A DNA stretch of 64,000 nucleotides, from contig NC_134015.1 of NCBI RefSeq assembly GCF_040712315.1, positions 58,419,964 through 58,483,963 of the forward strand. Direction: 5' to 3'. The DNA comes from Castanea sativa. Taxonomy: Eukaryota; Streptophyta; Magnoliopsida; Fagales; Fagaceae. The notes under the pieces were generated by a model. That model was not told where the DNA came from. It searched no databases and saw nothing but the letters and a program-made list of their open reading frames with translations. Positions 32,982-44,144 of this stretch are shown in pieces (position 1 is the stretch's first letter; every line of letters begins with the position of its first letter). Made by a program: the position numbers and the translations under genes.

Positions 32982-33849
32982 GAAATTTGGACTCCATTCT
33001 AATAGTTGAAAGTCACAGTTTTTTATGTTCTTAACACGCATGTCAAATTTTATGTTAATCAAGTATATATAATTTATTATTTGATCCATAAACTTGTTTT
33101 TATACATACTTTTAGATTACAGAAACTTAAAATTTAAACATCTGATTGATGACCTAGAGTTATTGATCTTTGATTTTCTGAAAATTTTGTAAGCATAAAG
33201 GATATAAAAAAAATGTTATCAAATTGTTGATTTGTCAAAATTCATATATAATAAAAAGATAATAAATAAAGTTGTAGCAATTAACTACTATTAAGTTTGT
33301 AACCAAACTTTGTCCTTTTATATATATATATATATATTACTTAATATAAGTTTTTTCTTTCTTTAAGTTTTTTTCTAATTATGAATTAATTAATAATTAT
33401 GATACTTGTCTTCTAAAAAAAATGGTAGTTAAGAATGAACATTTATTATGATTGTAGCTATATAGGAAATTATATATTGTATTATCGAGCACTTATTAGA
33501 ATTTCTTTTATATGAAAATGTAGATATTACTATTCAAAGAAAATATGATTTACTAAGATTCTAAAGGAGGGTTTAAATATTGAATAAAATTTAAATTCAA
33601 TTAAGATGTAATATCATCACAATGACAAGTAAATATTTGAAGTTTCAAAACTTATGTGGCACAATATTATAAGGTCAATTAAAAGTCGAACATCTTCAGT
33701 TATATATATACACACACACACTAGCCGCTAACATGTATGATGCACAAGAAAACTATTAAAAGTGAGATCTAAAAGAAATTATTTGCAAAATTATGGTATT
33801 AGAATATATTAAAATTCATGTAATATAAGTACCCTCTAATATAAATACT
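32982..33849. other. Gene-free A+T-rich stretch
   Basis: Contains a (TA)n run at about 33318-33338 and short AT-rich repeats, and ends at the gypsy 3' LTR. Nothing else seen. Confidence 0.6.
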
Positions 33850-34737
33850 TGTACATGCAAGTTAGATTTATATGTTTATGTGAGAGAATAGATAAAATAT
33901 CTAATAGTACATTTAAATGAAAAAATCTAGGAAAGAGAAAAATGAAAGGTTTAACACCTTAATGTTGAGGAAAAAAAAAACATAACATAAACAGTAAAGA
34001 AGACATGGGAAATACATGGAAAACCCTTTGGAAGGGATGAAAAATCACAGATAAGCAAAGAGGAAAATATCTCTTACTCTTTTGAACTTTGTATTATGTG
34101 AAAATGAAAGTCTTTCTTGTATAGTGATGGTATTCTTCTTGAAAGGGAAGCCTTTTTTCTACTTCACTTTCCTACACAAACTTTTTGCCCTTTTCTCTAG
34201 TATTCTTTTTTGGTTCTTCCCCCAATGGTCCAACAACATGTTCCACTTATAGTACGAGGAATGTTGCCAGGTACACATAGACAGGTGTCAACCATGATTC
34301 CTCCATTTGAATCCTAATACAGCTATTGTACCATGTAACGGCTGGAGGAGAAAGAGTGAGCATGCCAAAGTTAGGGTAGTGGCACGGAGGGTGACTCTGC
34401 CACTACATAGGGAGCAATCCTTGGACAAGGAAAGGGACATCAGGGGTGCTAGGAGTGATACACGTGTCCTCAATAGTGGTCTAGCACAAGCTCAGCCAAT
34501 AAGGGGTGTTCATAGCCTCTAATCATAAGGGGTCACTATCTCCCTTTTGTACAAGTGTTGGGTGTCCATGTTAGGTGCAAATCTCACTCTTTCCCAAGAT
34601 AGTCACACCATTGGCACGAGCCAAAGATCCCTCTCTTCAACCAACATTTCCTCTCCTTTGCTCATAGCCACTTCATGTGTAAGGCTTGGATCTAGCCATG
34701 CTAGCACTCTTATGTGTTATGGCTGGAGTTATGTACA
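33850..34737 (-). repeat. 3' LTR of element F (888 bp)
   Basis: TGTACATGCAAGTTAGATTT to GGAGTTATGTACA. Aligns over its whole length with 43249-44139. Contains a CACGTG at 34461-34466 that is mutated in the other LTR. Confidence 0.9.
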
Positions 34738-34753
34738 TTAGCCCCCTAACTGT
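34738..34753 (-). promoter_or_regulatory. Polypurine tract of element F
   Basis: Sense ACAGTTAGGGGGCTAA directly before the 3' LTR. Confidence 0.8.
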
Positions 34754-35053
34754 CAATGGTGTTGATGGCCAAAGTGTTTGACAGCTACATTGTATCAGAC
34801 TTCAATGATTGAGCAATCATGCCTCCTGACGTTCAAAACTGGACATGTGGCCTCCACAGGCGTTTCTAGCCATTTTGGTGTTGCTTCGTATCCAGTGCTT
34901 GGCAAACAAACATCACTTTTCATAAATGTTGTGTCTTTTCACTTAACTCCGGATGGTGATTAAAAGGGAAAAGATCTTCCTTTATTCTTCATTCATTTTG
35001 CATCCATATCTTTTTCTTCTTCTTCTCAGAGAAAACCCTCATCATCAACCAAA

Positions 35054-35287
35054 ATGGCCAACTTCTTATCTGCAAGTTCTAACTCTCCCAAGAATAGTTT
35101 AGACTCCTCCAGCAGTGACCGAGCATTAACAATGCACCACCAGCCACTCCAAACCTCATTCCCCCTTCTTTTCCCCTCTACTTTCCCATCTTTCCCCTTC
35201 CCCATCAAGTTTTCATTCCCCAAGAAGTTCAACCATGGGAAGGTAGTGAAGAAGAAAAGGAAGAGGACTCAAAAGAACTTTGGTTGA
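35054..35287 (+). CDS. Small basic antisense ORF in element F
   Basis: Starts MANFLSASSNSPKNSLDSSS and ends in a Lys-rich stretch (KVVKKKRKRTQKNFG) that looks like a nuclear localisation signal. A stop at 35285 is followed by another frame with acidic then basic runs (about 35290-35400), so the original protein may have been longer. It is on the same strand as the plant-mobile-domain gene downstream and antisense to gag-pol. No family recognised. It could be the first part of the same captured gene or chance. Confidence 0.35.
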   Translation: MANFLSASSNSPKNSLDSSSSDRALTMHHQPLQTSFPLLFPSTFPSFPFPIKFSFPKKFNHGKVVKKKRKRTQKNFG

Positions 35288-35655
35288 AGTTCGAAGAAGA
35301 TGCTGAGGATGCGGTCTATGACGCCTTCATGGGGAATGTTCCAAGGCATAAAAGAAGGATGAGGAGAAGGATGAAGAGGAGGAGGTCTTGGCTCTAGAAT
35401 ATCCCCAAGAAGACTGATTCGGGGAGATAATTGGATGCCTACAAGCTTCGCTCCCCTTAAGCTCCTCACCTTCAAACCCCCAGTCATTTTCTTTTCTTTC
35501 CTTTTCTTTTTGTAAACATGTCATATTATTGGCCTTAGGTTGTAGGTTATTTTATTTTGTTGTTGTGGTTGTTTTTTTTTTTAGTTAATGTATAGAAAAG
35601 GGGTGATAGGCCATAAGGGCCAAACCAAGTATAAATCCTCCTTTTTGTTTTTTTG

Positions 35656-35691
<36 letters not shown>

Positions 35692-35921
35692 AACAATGTT
35701 AAAAAATTGCTGTGTAATTTTATGTTTTTCCCACTTTTTACTATACTTATGTACAAAGGAACAACATATAAACATGTCAGTTAATTAAAATACAAAGAAA
35801 AAGTATAAAATTAAACTTTTTGATGAGGGATTACGCCTTTTCATTATATCTGCGAATGTGGTTTTTCCTTTTGCTTTTGCTAACTAACTTTGTTAGAGAT
35901 TCTAGCTCTTCCCCCTGCTGA

Positions 35922-36005
35922 CACGTGTCAACTATTTTAAAAAAAGATGCTTCACTTTTGAATGGCTCTTTTAGAGGGAAAGGAGTAATTGCCCAAAGTA
36001 TAAAT
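35922..36005 (+). promoter_or_regulatory. Putative promoter of the antisense gene in element F
   Basis: G-box core CACGTG at 35922-35927 within ACACGTGT, and TATAAAT at 35999-36005, 98-104 bp before the ATG at 36103. The arrangement is typical for a plant promoter and is on the strand opposite to gag-pol. Confidence 0.5.
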
Positions 36006-36102
36006 GGAAAGAAACTACTCCCTTTTCCTCATTTCTTGAATTTTCTCCTTATCTTCTTCTTTCCCGAACCCAGATCTCAAAACTTTTGTAAACACAAAAC
36101 TC

Positions 36103-38676
36103 ATGGGTGTCAAACGTAGTCTGCGATCTAGTTCTGTAAAGGCCACAGAACCTTCAACCCTAAAAGCCAATAGGCCATTGTTAGAGGGAGAAGAGAATCC
36201 TCCAATAGAGGAGAAATGGATAATTCCCCCTTCTTTGAAGACTTCCTGTTCGACAAAAGTTTTGATTAGGAGTCTATTTCTTGCTCTACAGATCCTCTCT
36301 ACACAACATGTGGAGAGCCTGATGATCTTTTGACTACGGATGTGGAGAGCCTGGTGTTTTTTGGCTTGGGTATCAGCAAGGATAGTGAAAGCCTCTTTTC
36401 TTTCTTGTACCGATGGAATTCTACTACCCACATCTTTATATGGTGTCAGGAAGTCTCTCCCTCCCTTGAGAATGTCTATGAGATGTTGAGACTCCCCCTA
36501 TTTGGTGATGAAGAGGTGACCAACATTTCCTTGTCTCCTAATGAGGCCAAAGCTGTAAAGTTCCTTGAAGATGCAGTGTAGAAAACTTTGAAGAAACTAG
36601 TTCTGAAGGCAACAACGAAAGGGAAAGCCCCCAACGAGGAAGTGCTAAAGGACACTAGTGTTGGTGGTGACAGAGGTTCCAGGGCCAACTTTTGGGGGTG
36701 GATTAGATACATTTAGAGGGAATATGCAGATGGCATGGATGAAGAAGCTAGCTCGGACTCTTTAAAGGAGGTCACAAACTTTGTAATAGGAGAAGGTAAT
36801 TTCTAGCCCTTATGAACTTAAGACTTTTATTGCTTTCTTGTCATCCCGCCATTTATTCCAAGGATATCATCATGAAAAGATTCTAAGTAGACATTTCCCT
36901 TTAGCTATCAAGTTGGCCAAAGGGCACACTTTCGCCATTGCCCTTTATTTCTTAAGAACTCTGTATTCACATTTAGATTGTTTCACCCTTGACCTACAAT
37001 GTTCTTGGGGTAAATTCCAAGTAGAAACATGGCTATGGGAACACTTTAGGAGCTATGTTCCTGTCCCCAAAGTTTTAAGTTCCTTTAAGACCAGCCTACC
37101 ATCACCCTAAGGATTACCATGATCATGGGGTTGGAATAAGGTTGTGGTATCTTCTGATAGCTTCCTTCGCAAAATGTTGGATGAACCCACTAATTGGACA
37201 ACTAGACCTTATTCCCCCCTTGAGGGTGGACTTCCACCTTTGTTTTATTCTTTGAAAATGAAAATTGTTTCTCATTACAGAGATGCTCCTTGGTTTAAGG
37301 AGGAGCTCTCTTTTGTTGCTTGTGCCTCTACTTTCCATCTCCAGGCACGTTTTCAGGATGACTTTGAAACCCAAGCCTACAACCCTTAGAGATTTGCCCA
37401 CCAATTTGGTTTTGACCAAGGCGTACCGGGGCATTTCTCCACTCCAACCCCACCTGCTAGAGTGGCGTTATTAGCTTTCAAGAGGGGGAATCTTATTAAG
37501 GTGTTAGTGCCTGGTTCTGAAATTCCTCTTGCCTCCCCATCCAAAGTTGGATTACCTTCACCCAAGTTTTGAAGCATGGTGGTTTGGTGTTAGGAGTGTG
37601 TTAGGAGTTTTGGAGAAAGTGGGTCTCAACGTATGGACATTCCACTTATATTCTAAGGTGATTTGACTTTGAAACTTTTTGCCAAATCCAAAACTTTAGC
37701 CATCAAAAGGAAATGGAAGAACATCAAGGTTCCTACTATGATGAAACCAAGAGTATGTACGTTTCGTCCTTATCTTGTTTCTTTTGTAATGTTTTTCTTG
37801 ATCAATGGCATATGTGACTCTTTTCTTTTTTCTCTCTTTTGACTTTTGACAGGTTAAAGAAGCTGTTCTTCAGACTTCAGCCAAAGTGAAAGCCACTTCT
37901 TTGGCACAAGATACCTTTGTACAGGAAGTGGTTTCTAAGGAGGAAACAAAATCTAATGTCAAAAGGGGGGATTCTAATTGGGTGTACACTGACAATCCCC
38001 AAGAGAAATAAGATTTTGTAGAAGTCACTTCCACAGACCGAGAAAGTGAAACTACCGAGGCAGACTCACTGTTCTCATTGCTTTCTCTTTGAAAGCAGTT
38101 TGTTTCAAACTGCTTTTAAAGTATCCTAAGATGAAGGGGGATACTGACAAGTGGACACTGCCTCTTAAGAGCTTTATGTTGGAGTGAATTGGGTTTGTCG
38201 TGTCCTAACTACAGTCCAAAGGTAAAGAGCATAATTTGACTCTTTCTTTTGATGAATTCCTTTCTACGTTAGGTGATGTTGAGAGCATGGGTTTCAATGT
38301 CGGGTGTCTGAAGAGTCGTGTCATCGCATTGAGGGACCTAAAGAAGGCAGGGCCCTCTGTTCATGCTTCTTTAACCTTGCTTCAACAATTAAGAGTTAAA
38401 AGAATCTCTTGTATCAACAAAGCGAAGGAAAAAAAGTCGACCGCAGAGGTGGACAATACTTTAATCACCCAACTCCAGGAATCCAAAGCCAAGCTTCCAG
38501 AAAATTTGTCATCTAAACAGGAAGCTAGTTTTTCCCTTTAGACTCAGCTAGAAGGTGTTGCAGTTGAACAACGTTCTTTAGACAAGGAAATTGAAAAGTT
38601 CGAAGGTGAGCTGGGTGCTCTAAGCCATCTAGATTTTTCTATTGAAAATATTAGTACTCTTATAGATATTATTTAA
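36103..38676 (+). pseudogene. Antisense plant-mobile-domain (aminotransferase-like) gene carried by element F
   Basis: ATG at 36103 (MGVKRSLRSSSVKATEPS). Segments of the plant mobile domain follow in order: LYRWNSTTHIFIWCQEVSPS, LENVYEMLRLPLFGDEEV, FLSRHLFQGYHHEKIL, HFPLAIKLAKGHTFAIALYF, SHLDCFTLDLQCSWG, WLWEHFRSYVPVPKVL, LDEPTNWTTRPYSPLEGG and AQFG/HQFGFDQGVPGHF. After a 100-bp intron (37753-37852) comes a C-terminal part with Lys/Glu-rich helices that look coiled-coil (38236-38676). Frameshifts and stops near 36240, 36580, 36710, 36830, 37110, 37390 and 38010 make it inactive. Plant mobile domain proteins include MAIN/MAIL1 and many TE-carried copies; these are known to occur as additional ORFs in gypsy elements. 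The domain call rests on remembered block order. Confidence 0.75.
37753..37852 (+). other. Predicted intron of the antisense gene
   Basis: Donor CCAAGA|GTATGT, acceptor TTTTGACTTTTGACAG|GTTAAAG, T-rich throughout. Joining the exons keeps one frame (..MMKPR / VKEAVLQ..). Because it is antisense to the element's genomic RNA, the intron would not be removed during retrotransposition. Confidence 0.7.
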
Positions 38677-38865
38677 TTTCCAAGTTTGTAATATTTTATG
38701 GTCATAGGAGACCCAATTATTGTAAACTATATTATGTCTTTATTCAGTTAGGATATTGAACTTTGCATACATATCATGAATAGTAAAATATGAAATAACA
38801 TAATGGAAAGGGTCTTATTTATAGTAGTATAAATATTGTGGAATAGAAAGAATTAGGTTAAAAAA

Positions 38866-39990
38866 TTAAGCATAGTACTTCTTAAGGTGAACTCCGATAA
38901 TGGGGCTATACGCCTTTGTACTTGTCTGATCTTTCAGCCAATAATGTCCAGTCTGGTGTGCTTCTTCCAAAATGTGAGGTCCTCCCCACTTTGACGAAAA
39001 CTTGTGCTTGACAGCTCCAGCCATACCTCGTACATGAGGGGCTGTTTTCCAAACAAGTTCTCCCACTTGAAACTTTCTTTCTTTAACTTGGCCTTCATGC
39101 CTTGCCTTCATACTTGTCTGGTAAAGGCGGTTATGAGAGGCAACATTGTCACATTTTTCTTCAACAATCTCCAAGATGTCTTCTCTGGGTACCCTTGATA
39201 TCTCCGCTAGCTTCACTACTAGCCTTACTAAGTCTATTGGGATGACAACCTCAGTGTCATAGACGAAGGAAAAGTGTGAGGCACTTGTAGCTTGTGACTT
39301 GGTTGTTCTATGAGCCCACAAAACTATAGGAATTTCCTCTCTCCATCCTTTTCCATTCTCCTTAGTCATCTTTCCTAATATCTTTAGCAATCTTTTGTTA
39401 GAGGCCTTAGCCTGACCATTTCCTTTAGGATAATAAGGTGTCAATGTCATGTAAGTTATGGAGTACCGTTCTGTTAAACAACGCACATCTTTGATCAAGA
39501 TTGGTGTGCCATTATCATAAATGAATCTGTTTGGTATCCCCCAAAACGACATATTATATTTTCCCTCAGAAAATTAGCCACTAAGCTACCTGTTGCTTTC
39601 TTCATGACCACAGCTTCCACCCACTTAGTAAATAGTTGAATGGCTACCAATATCCAAATGCATCATTTAGAAGGAGGATTTATGGGACCTATGAAGTCCA
39701 GCCCCCAGCTGTAGAAAGGATATGGAGCCATAGTTGGGTGGAGGCTCTAGTGGCTGGTATGTATCTCATCTCCTTGCATTTGACATTTTTGACACTTTTT
39801 GGCGAAATCTTGGGCATCTCTCTACATGGTAGGCCAGTAGTATCCCTAGCGCAAAGCCATTTGCCATAGTTTTCTTCCACTAGGGTGTCTTGCTGGCTCC
39901 CTCTCATGTAAATCTGAGAGAACACCCTTTACCTCCTTACTGGAAATGCATTCCATCCACTTCCCTTGGAAGCTTTGAAGCTTCTCTTAA
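38866..39990 (-). pseudogene. Integrase region of element F
   Basis: The HHCC zinc-binding part is at about 39990-39760 (HPSGRKLWQMALRQGYYWP, then CQKCQ). The core follows, including GLDFIGPI (Asp), FGIPNRFI.DNGTP (second Asp), TPYYPKGNGQAKASNK (active-site Glu region reads 'AKA', so Glu is replaced) and LGKMTKENGKGW. The last frame, 39552-38866, ends YWLKDQTSTKAYSPIIGVHL. No chromodomain follows. Frameshifts in the upstream half. Confidence 0.85.
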
Positions 39991-40355
39991 GCAACTTCCC
40001 ATCTACCACCTTGAATCTTGTTACATATCTCTTCAACCTTTTGTTTTTCAATCGATCAGCAAGTAGTATACCTTCTTAAAGGTATCTCATGTACGGATTT
40101 TGCCAATCTTCTTCTCATACTTCACCATTAGGGTATAATGGAACGAGTCTTGTAGTCTCTCTTCTCCTCCTTAGTGTCACTGGCCATCTCTAGCCAAAAG
40201 ACCCCTAGCCTCTGCAATCTTCTATATAGGCCGACATTGAGGTTTACTCCATAAACATCATGGTGTAACCTATGCAGCCATGTCAATCATTCTTACCTTG
40301 AGACACACTTCATCAACAACCCTTTTGCTCCTCTTAAAAACAAGTCCCCATTGAT

Positions 40356-40910
40356 CTAGAGGAAGTCTTTCATATTTGATGGTAAGCTTGATCCAATGTC
40401 CCTTCCCTGGATCATTTCCTTTAACAAGGGTTCTTGCCAATCTTTAGGGAGGCATAACCCACTTTTGATCACGCTAGGCTGTTTCTCAACCCAAAGTGTC
40501 ATTTTTTCTTTCTTCAATATAGATTTGGTGGCTAGGGTGGCCAGCGAATCAACCAACTTGTTCTCATTCCGGTAAATCACTTTGCATTCTATGGAGGTGA
40601 AGTGTTTCATGAGTTCTTGTGTTGTGGCCCTTAGTTGGCCAAGCTAGGATTCTTCACCTAATAGGTTCCCTCAATTTTCTTAAGGACTAACTCAGAATCC
40701 CCAAATACCTTTAATCTTCTTATGCCAAGTCTCTTGGCAGCCTTCAATCCCACTACTAGGGCTTCATATTCTAATTTATTGTTCAAACAGGGGAAACGTA
40801 ACTTGTACGCAAACGTGTATTCTTCCCTTGGGGACTTCAATACCACTCTTATCCCCCTCTTAGAATGTAGGTGAGCTATCGAAGTGCATGGACCATTTTT
40901 GCTCTTCTGT
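40356..40910 (-). pseudogene. Second (archaeal-type) RNase H of element F
   Basis: Two frames: 40846-40658 with VVLKSPREEYTFAYKLRFPC, LEYEALVVGLKAAKRLGIRR and VFGDSELVLKKIEGTY; then 40610-40356 with MKHFTSIECKVIYRNENKLV and DSLATLATKS. The Glu and two Asp of the RNase H fold are visible. A second RNase H between RT-RNase H and integrase is a mark of the Tat group. Confidence 0.8.
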
Positions 40911-41027
40911 CACCAAAAATTCCTATTGGGGAAGTGAGTAATCACTTGTCCCTAGGAAGTTGGCTAGCAGGTCGGCTACCTCCTGTCCTCTGATGGCAGA
41001 TGGCTTTATGCACTCGATATCATGGCA

Positions 41028-41759
41028 CTACGTCAGGAAGGCCCATTGAGCCATTCTCTCCAATAGTTGACGGCGGGTCAAGAGATATTTCACAGGATTA
41101 CTTTTGGTTACCAACTGAATGCGATGCCCTAGAAAGCAGTGATTGAATTTTGACATAGCAAAAGCTAAAGATAAACATACCTTTTCAGTCGTTGAGTATC
41201 TTAGCTCTGGTCCCTTCATGAGCCTGCCAATGTAGTATATTGGTTCCTCCACGCCCTTTTTTTCTTGAGTTAATAATGTTCCTAACGATTGCTCCGTGTT
41301 TGCTATGTATAACAAAAGAGACTTACCAAGTGATGGAGCCACCATAGTATAAGGATTTTCCAGAATTGCTTGTATCTTCTTAAATGCTCTCTCACATTGA
41401 TCACACCATACAAATGTTACTACCTTTTTGGTTTGCTTAACCAATGGTTTTAAGATCTCAACCAAACTTGGAACAAACCTTCTCAAGGAGGACACTTTTC
41501 CCACAAAGATCCTTAACTCTTTCAAAGTTATTGGTGGGGTGAGTGAAGCTATTGCCTTAGCTTTAGTGGAATCCAGGTCAATCTCTCTGTGATGGAAAAG
41601 GAAACCCAAAAACTTCCATGAGGACACCCTAAAGGCGCACTTCGAATGGTTCATCCTCAGGTTGTACTCCCTACACCTCTCAAAAACTTGTCTCAAATGC
41701 AATAGGTGTTCAAACAGGCTTTTTGCCTTCACTACCAAGTCATCAACATAATCTTCCAC
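41028..41759 (-). pseudogene. Reverse transcriptase (C-terminal half) and RNase H of element F
   Basis: Open for 243 codons. Starts at the catalytic YVDDLVVKA motif and continues with HLRQVFERCREYNLRMNHSK, SWKFLGFLFHHREIDLDSTK, the connection, and a classical RNase H part (SLLLYIANTEQSLGTLLTQE, YSTTEKVCLSLAFAMSKFNH). RT blocks before YVDD are missing. The 250 bp between here and the gag end cannot hold protease and the RT fingers, so a deletion of roughly 1 kb or more is inferred. Confidence 0.88.
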
Positions 41760-42007
41760 CTATTTGTGCAGCATGTCCTCAAAGATCAAGGTCATAGTCC
41801 CCTTTTGGCCTATTCATCCTTGCATCTGCACGTTTTTCGTTCTTAATGACCAAATCACCCTTGGCCATTCTCTCATGAAAGATGTTACTCAGAGCATAGC
41901 AATCCATGGTATGGTGGTCACTCCTCCTATGATACCTGCAGTAAAGCGTACCTCACTTTTCCTCCTCAGTGCTTGCATTTTGGTGAAACCACCATACCAT
42001 CCTTCAC

Positions 42008-43142
42008 CTAGGCTTTTAGGATACTATACAGCTCTTTTGTTGAGATAGAAAAAGGAGGAGGAATACAACACATTTCCCTCTTTTTGCCTTTGGCAGCCTT
42101 TTTTGGCTCTTTCACCACAGTTACCTCCACTTTTTTGCTCTCTCGCTTCCAGGGTCGTTTGGGAGTACTCGCGGTCTGTGAAGTCAAGCCCTTGGAAGGC
42201 TTCCTCACTAACATACTTGTTGTCCTGGATGCTTCTACCAACCTTGTGAAACTTGAGATCTGTAGGTTTTCTAAGTAAGGACAGTACTCATATAGCATGC
42301 TAGCAATGCAAATATCTACTAGCCTCTCTTCCTCTACAAGGTCCTAACATATTAAAGAGAGGTCTCTGAACCTATGGGTGTAGTCCAGTAGCCCCTTATA
42401 TACCTTCTGTTTCTCCTTCTGTAGATTTGATAGAGTAAGCTTTTCATCCAAAGCGAATAATTTCTTCATGAACTGGGTGACCATGTCGTTCCAGCTCAAG
42501 ACTGACCCTAGTGAAAGGTTGGTGTACTAGGTAAAGTCTTGGCCTTCCAAGGATTTGGAAAACTCCCTGAGCCTCAACTCATGGTTGTGAGAGTGGGCTG
42601 TCAATGCGTCTACGTACCTTCTGATATGTTCTTTAGCATTCCCTGCCAAGCCATCATACTTAGGAAAGATGGGAGGGGTATAGTTGACAGGGTATGATCT
42701 CCTAGCCATTTCCTTAGGATAAGAAGGCCTGGTGTTGATGTGAGCCGAGCTTTTTGCTTTTCTAGCCTCAAGTAAAATGGTATTAACATCCTCCCTAGTC
42801 AGGTAGGGATATGCTTGAGATCTTTCAGGTTGTGGGGGTGCCCTTAAGTTCAAACGCAGATCTTGGTTCTGAGGTGGAACAAGATTCGACCTTTTGGTGT
42901 CTCCCTGAGGTCTAAGGGGTAGACATACTTTGGTGCAAATACTGAAACTCTGCCCACATGGTAGCTTGAGAACATTGGAGGTCTTCAATGGCTGCCACAA
43001 TACCTAAGTTATCAGGCTGTCCAACATCGTAAGATGATTTCGTGCTTTCGGTGTGCATTGATACATGGTCCATGCTTGGCTCCTTCAACTGGTTTTCACT
43101 CGAACCAGCTTGAGCACCTACGTTTTTCTTCCTTGGAGGCAT
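42008..43142 (-). pseudogene. gag: gag of element F, broken
   Basis: ATG at 43142 (MPPRKKNVGAQAGSSENQLK). An N-terminal helical part is followed by the gypsy retrotrans_gag domain: FPKYDGLAGNAKEHIRRYVD, HSHNHELRLREFSKSLEG, then after a stop the SWNDMVTQFMKKLF and KQKVYKGLLDYTHRFRDL region. A C-terminal Lys-rich part (KKVEVTVVKEPKKAAKGKK) runs to 42008. No zinc knuckle is evident. Frameshift near 42910-43000 and stop near 42526. Confidence 0.85.
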
Positions 43143-43226
43143 TGAACTAAGGATAAAGACAACTAACTATAAGAGTATGAAGAGGATAAACAGAATATAG
43201 CTAAAAAGAGAAATAACCAGATATGC

Positions 43227-43244
43227 TCCCTAGTAGAGTCGCCA
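43227..43244 (-). promoter_or_regulatory. Primer binding site of element F
   Basis: Sense TGGCGACTCTACTAGGGA, 4 bases inside the 5' LTR. The same TGGCGACTC start follows LTR E. The tRNA is not identified. Confidence 0.65.
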
Positions 43245-43248
43245 AAAA

Positions 43249-44139
43249 TGTACGTGCAAGTTAGATCTATAAGCTTATGTGAGAGAATAATTAAGATATC
43301 TAACTATACATTTAAATGAAAAAGTTTAGGAAAGATAAAAATGAAAGCTTTAACACCTTAACGTCAAGAGAAAAAGAAAGCATAACACGGAAAGTAAAGA
43401 AGACAAGGGAAATAGGTGGAAAACCCTTTAGAAGGGATGAAAAACCACGGGTGAGAAAAGGGGAGAATATACCTTACTCTTTTGAACTCTCTATTATGTG
43501 AAAAGGAAAGTCTTTCTTGTACAGTGATGGTGTTCTTCTTGAAAGGGAAGCCTTTTCTCTACCTCACTTTCCTACACAAATTTCCTACCCTTTTCTCTAG
43601 TATTCTTTTTTGGTTCTTCCCCTAATGGCCTAACAACATGTTTCTCTTATAGTACGAGAAATGTTGCTAGGTACACAAAGATTGATGTCAAACCATGATT
43701 CCTCCATTTGAATCATAATATAGCTATTGTACTATGTAATGGTTGAAGGAGAGAGAGTGAGCATGCCAAAGTTAGGGCAGTGGCACAGAGGGTGACTTTG
43801 TCACTACGTGGGGAGCAATCCTTGGACAAGGAAAGGGACATTAGGGGCATTAGGAGTGATACAAATTTCCTCAACAGTGGTCCAGTACAAGCTCAATCAA
43901 TAAGGGGTGTTTCATAACCTCTGACCGGAGGGGGTCACTATCTCCTTTTTGTACAAGTGTTAGGTGTCTATGTTAGGTGTAAATCTCACTCTTCCCCAAG
44001 ATAGTCACATCGTTGGTACAGGCCAAAGATCTCTTTCTTCAGCCAACGTTTCCTCTCCTTTGCTCACAACTGCTCCACATGTAAGGCTTGGATCTAGCCA
44101 CGTCAGCACTCTTATGTGCTCTGGCTGGTGTTATGTACA
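43249..44139 (-). repeat. 5' LTR of element F (891 bp)
   Basis: TGTACGTGCAAGTTAGATCT to TGGTGTTATGTACA. Many point differences from the 3' LTR, so the insertion is not recent. Confidence 0.9.
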
Positions 44140-44144
44140 CTACT

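Larger units (their letters stand above)
33850..44139 (-). mobile_element. Element F: Tat-like Ty3/gypsy retrotransposon with an antisense gene
   Basis: Minus-strand element of 10290 bp. LTRs at 33850-34737 (3') and 43249-44139 (5'). PBS-like TGGCGACTCTACTAGGG just inside the 5' LTR; PPT TTAGGGGGCTAA next to the 3' LTR. The flanks ATACT (33845-33849) and CTACT (44140-44144) are a near-perfect 5-bp duplication. Coding order in its sense is gag, (protease and N-terminal RT missing), RT, RNase H, second RNase H, integrase. The extra RNase H and the lack of a chromodomain fit the Tat group. Between integrase and 3' LTR, about 4.1 kb carries an opposite-strand gene. Stops and frameshifts throughout. 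Confidence 0.9.

Noticed and set aside
35547..35775. Frames with alternating Cys-Val
   Set aside because: Produced by the (AC)n run at about 35659-35689.
36103..38676. Independent host plant-mobile-domain gene beside a transposon
   Set aside because: It lies between integrase and the PPT/3' LTR of one element with near-matching target duplications, so it is element cargo, although the ultimate source may be a host gene.
39636..39869. Plus-strand frame over the integrase region
   Set aside because: Shadow of the HHCC part of integrase, which reads on the minus strand with family motifs.
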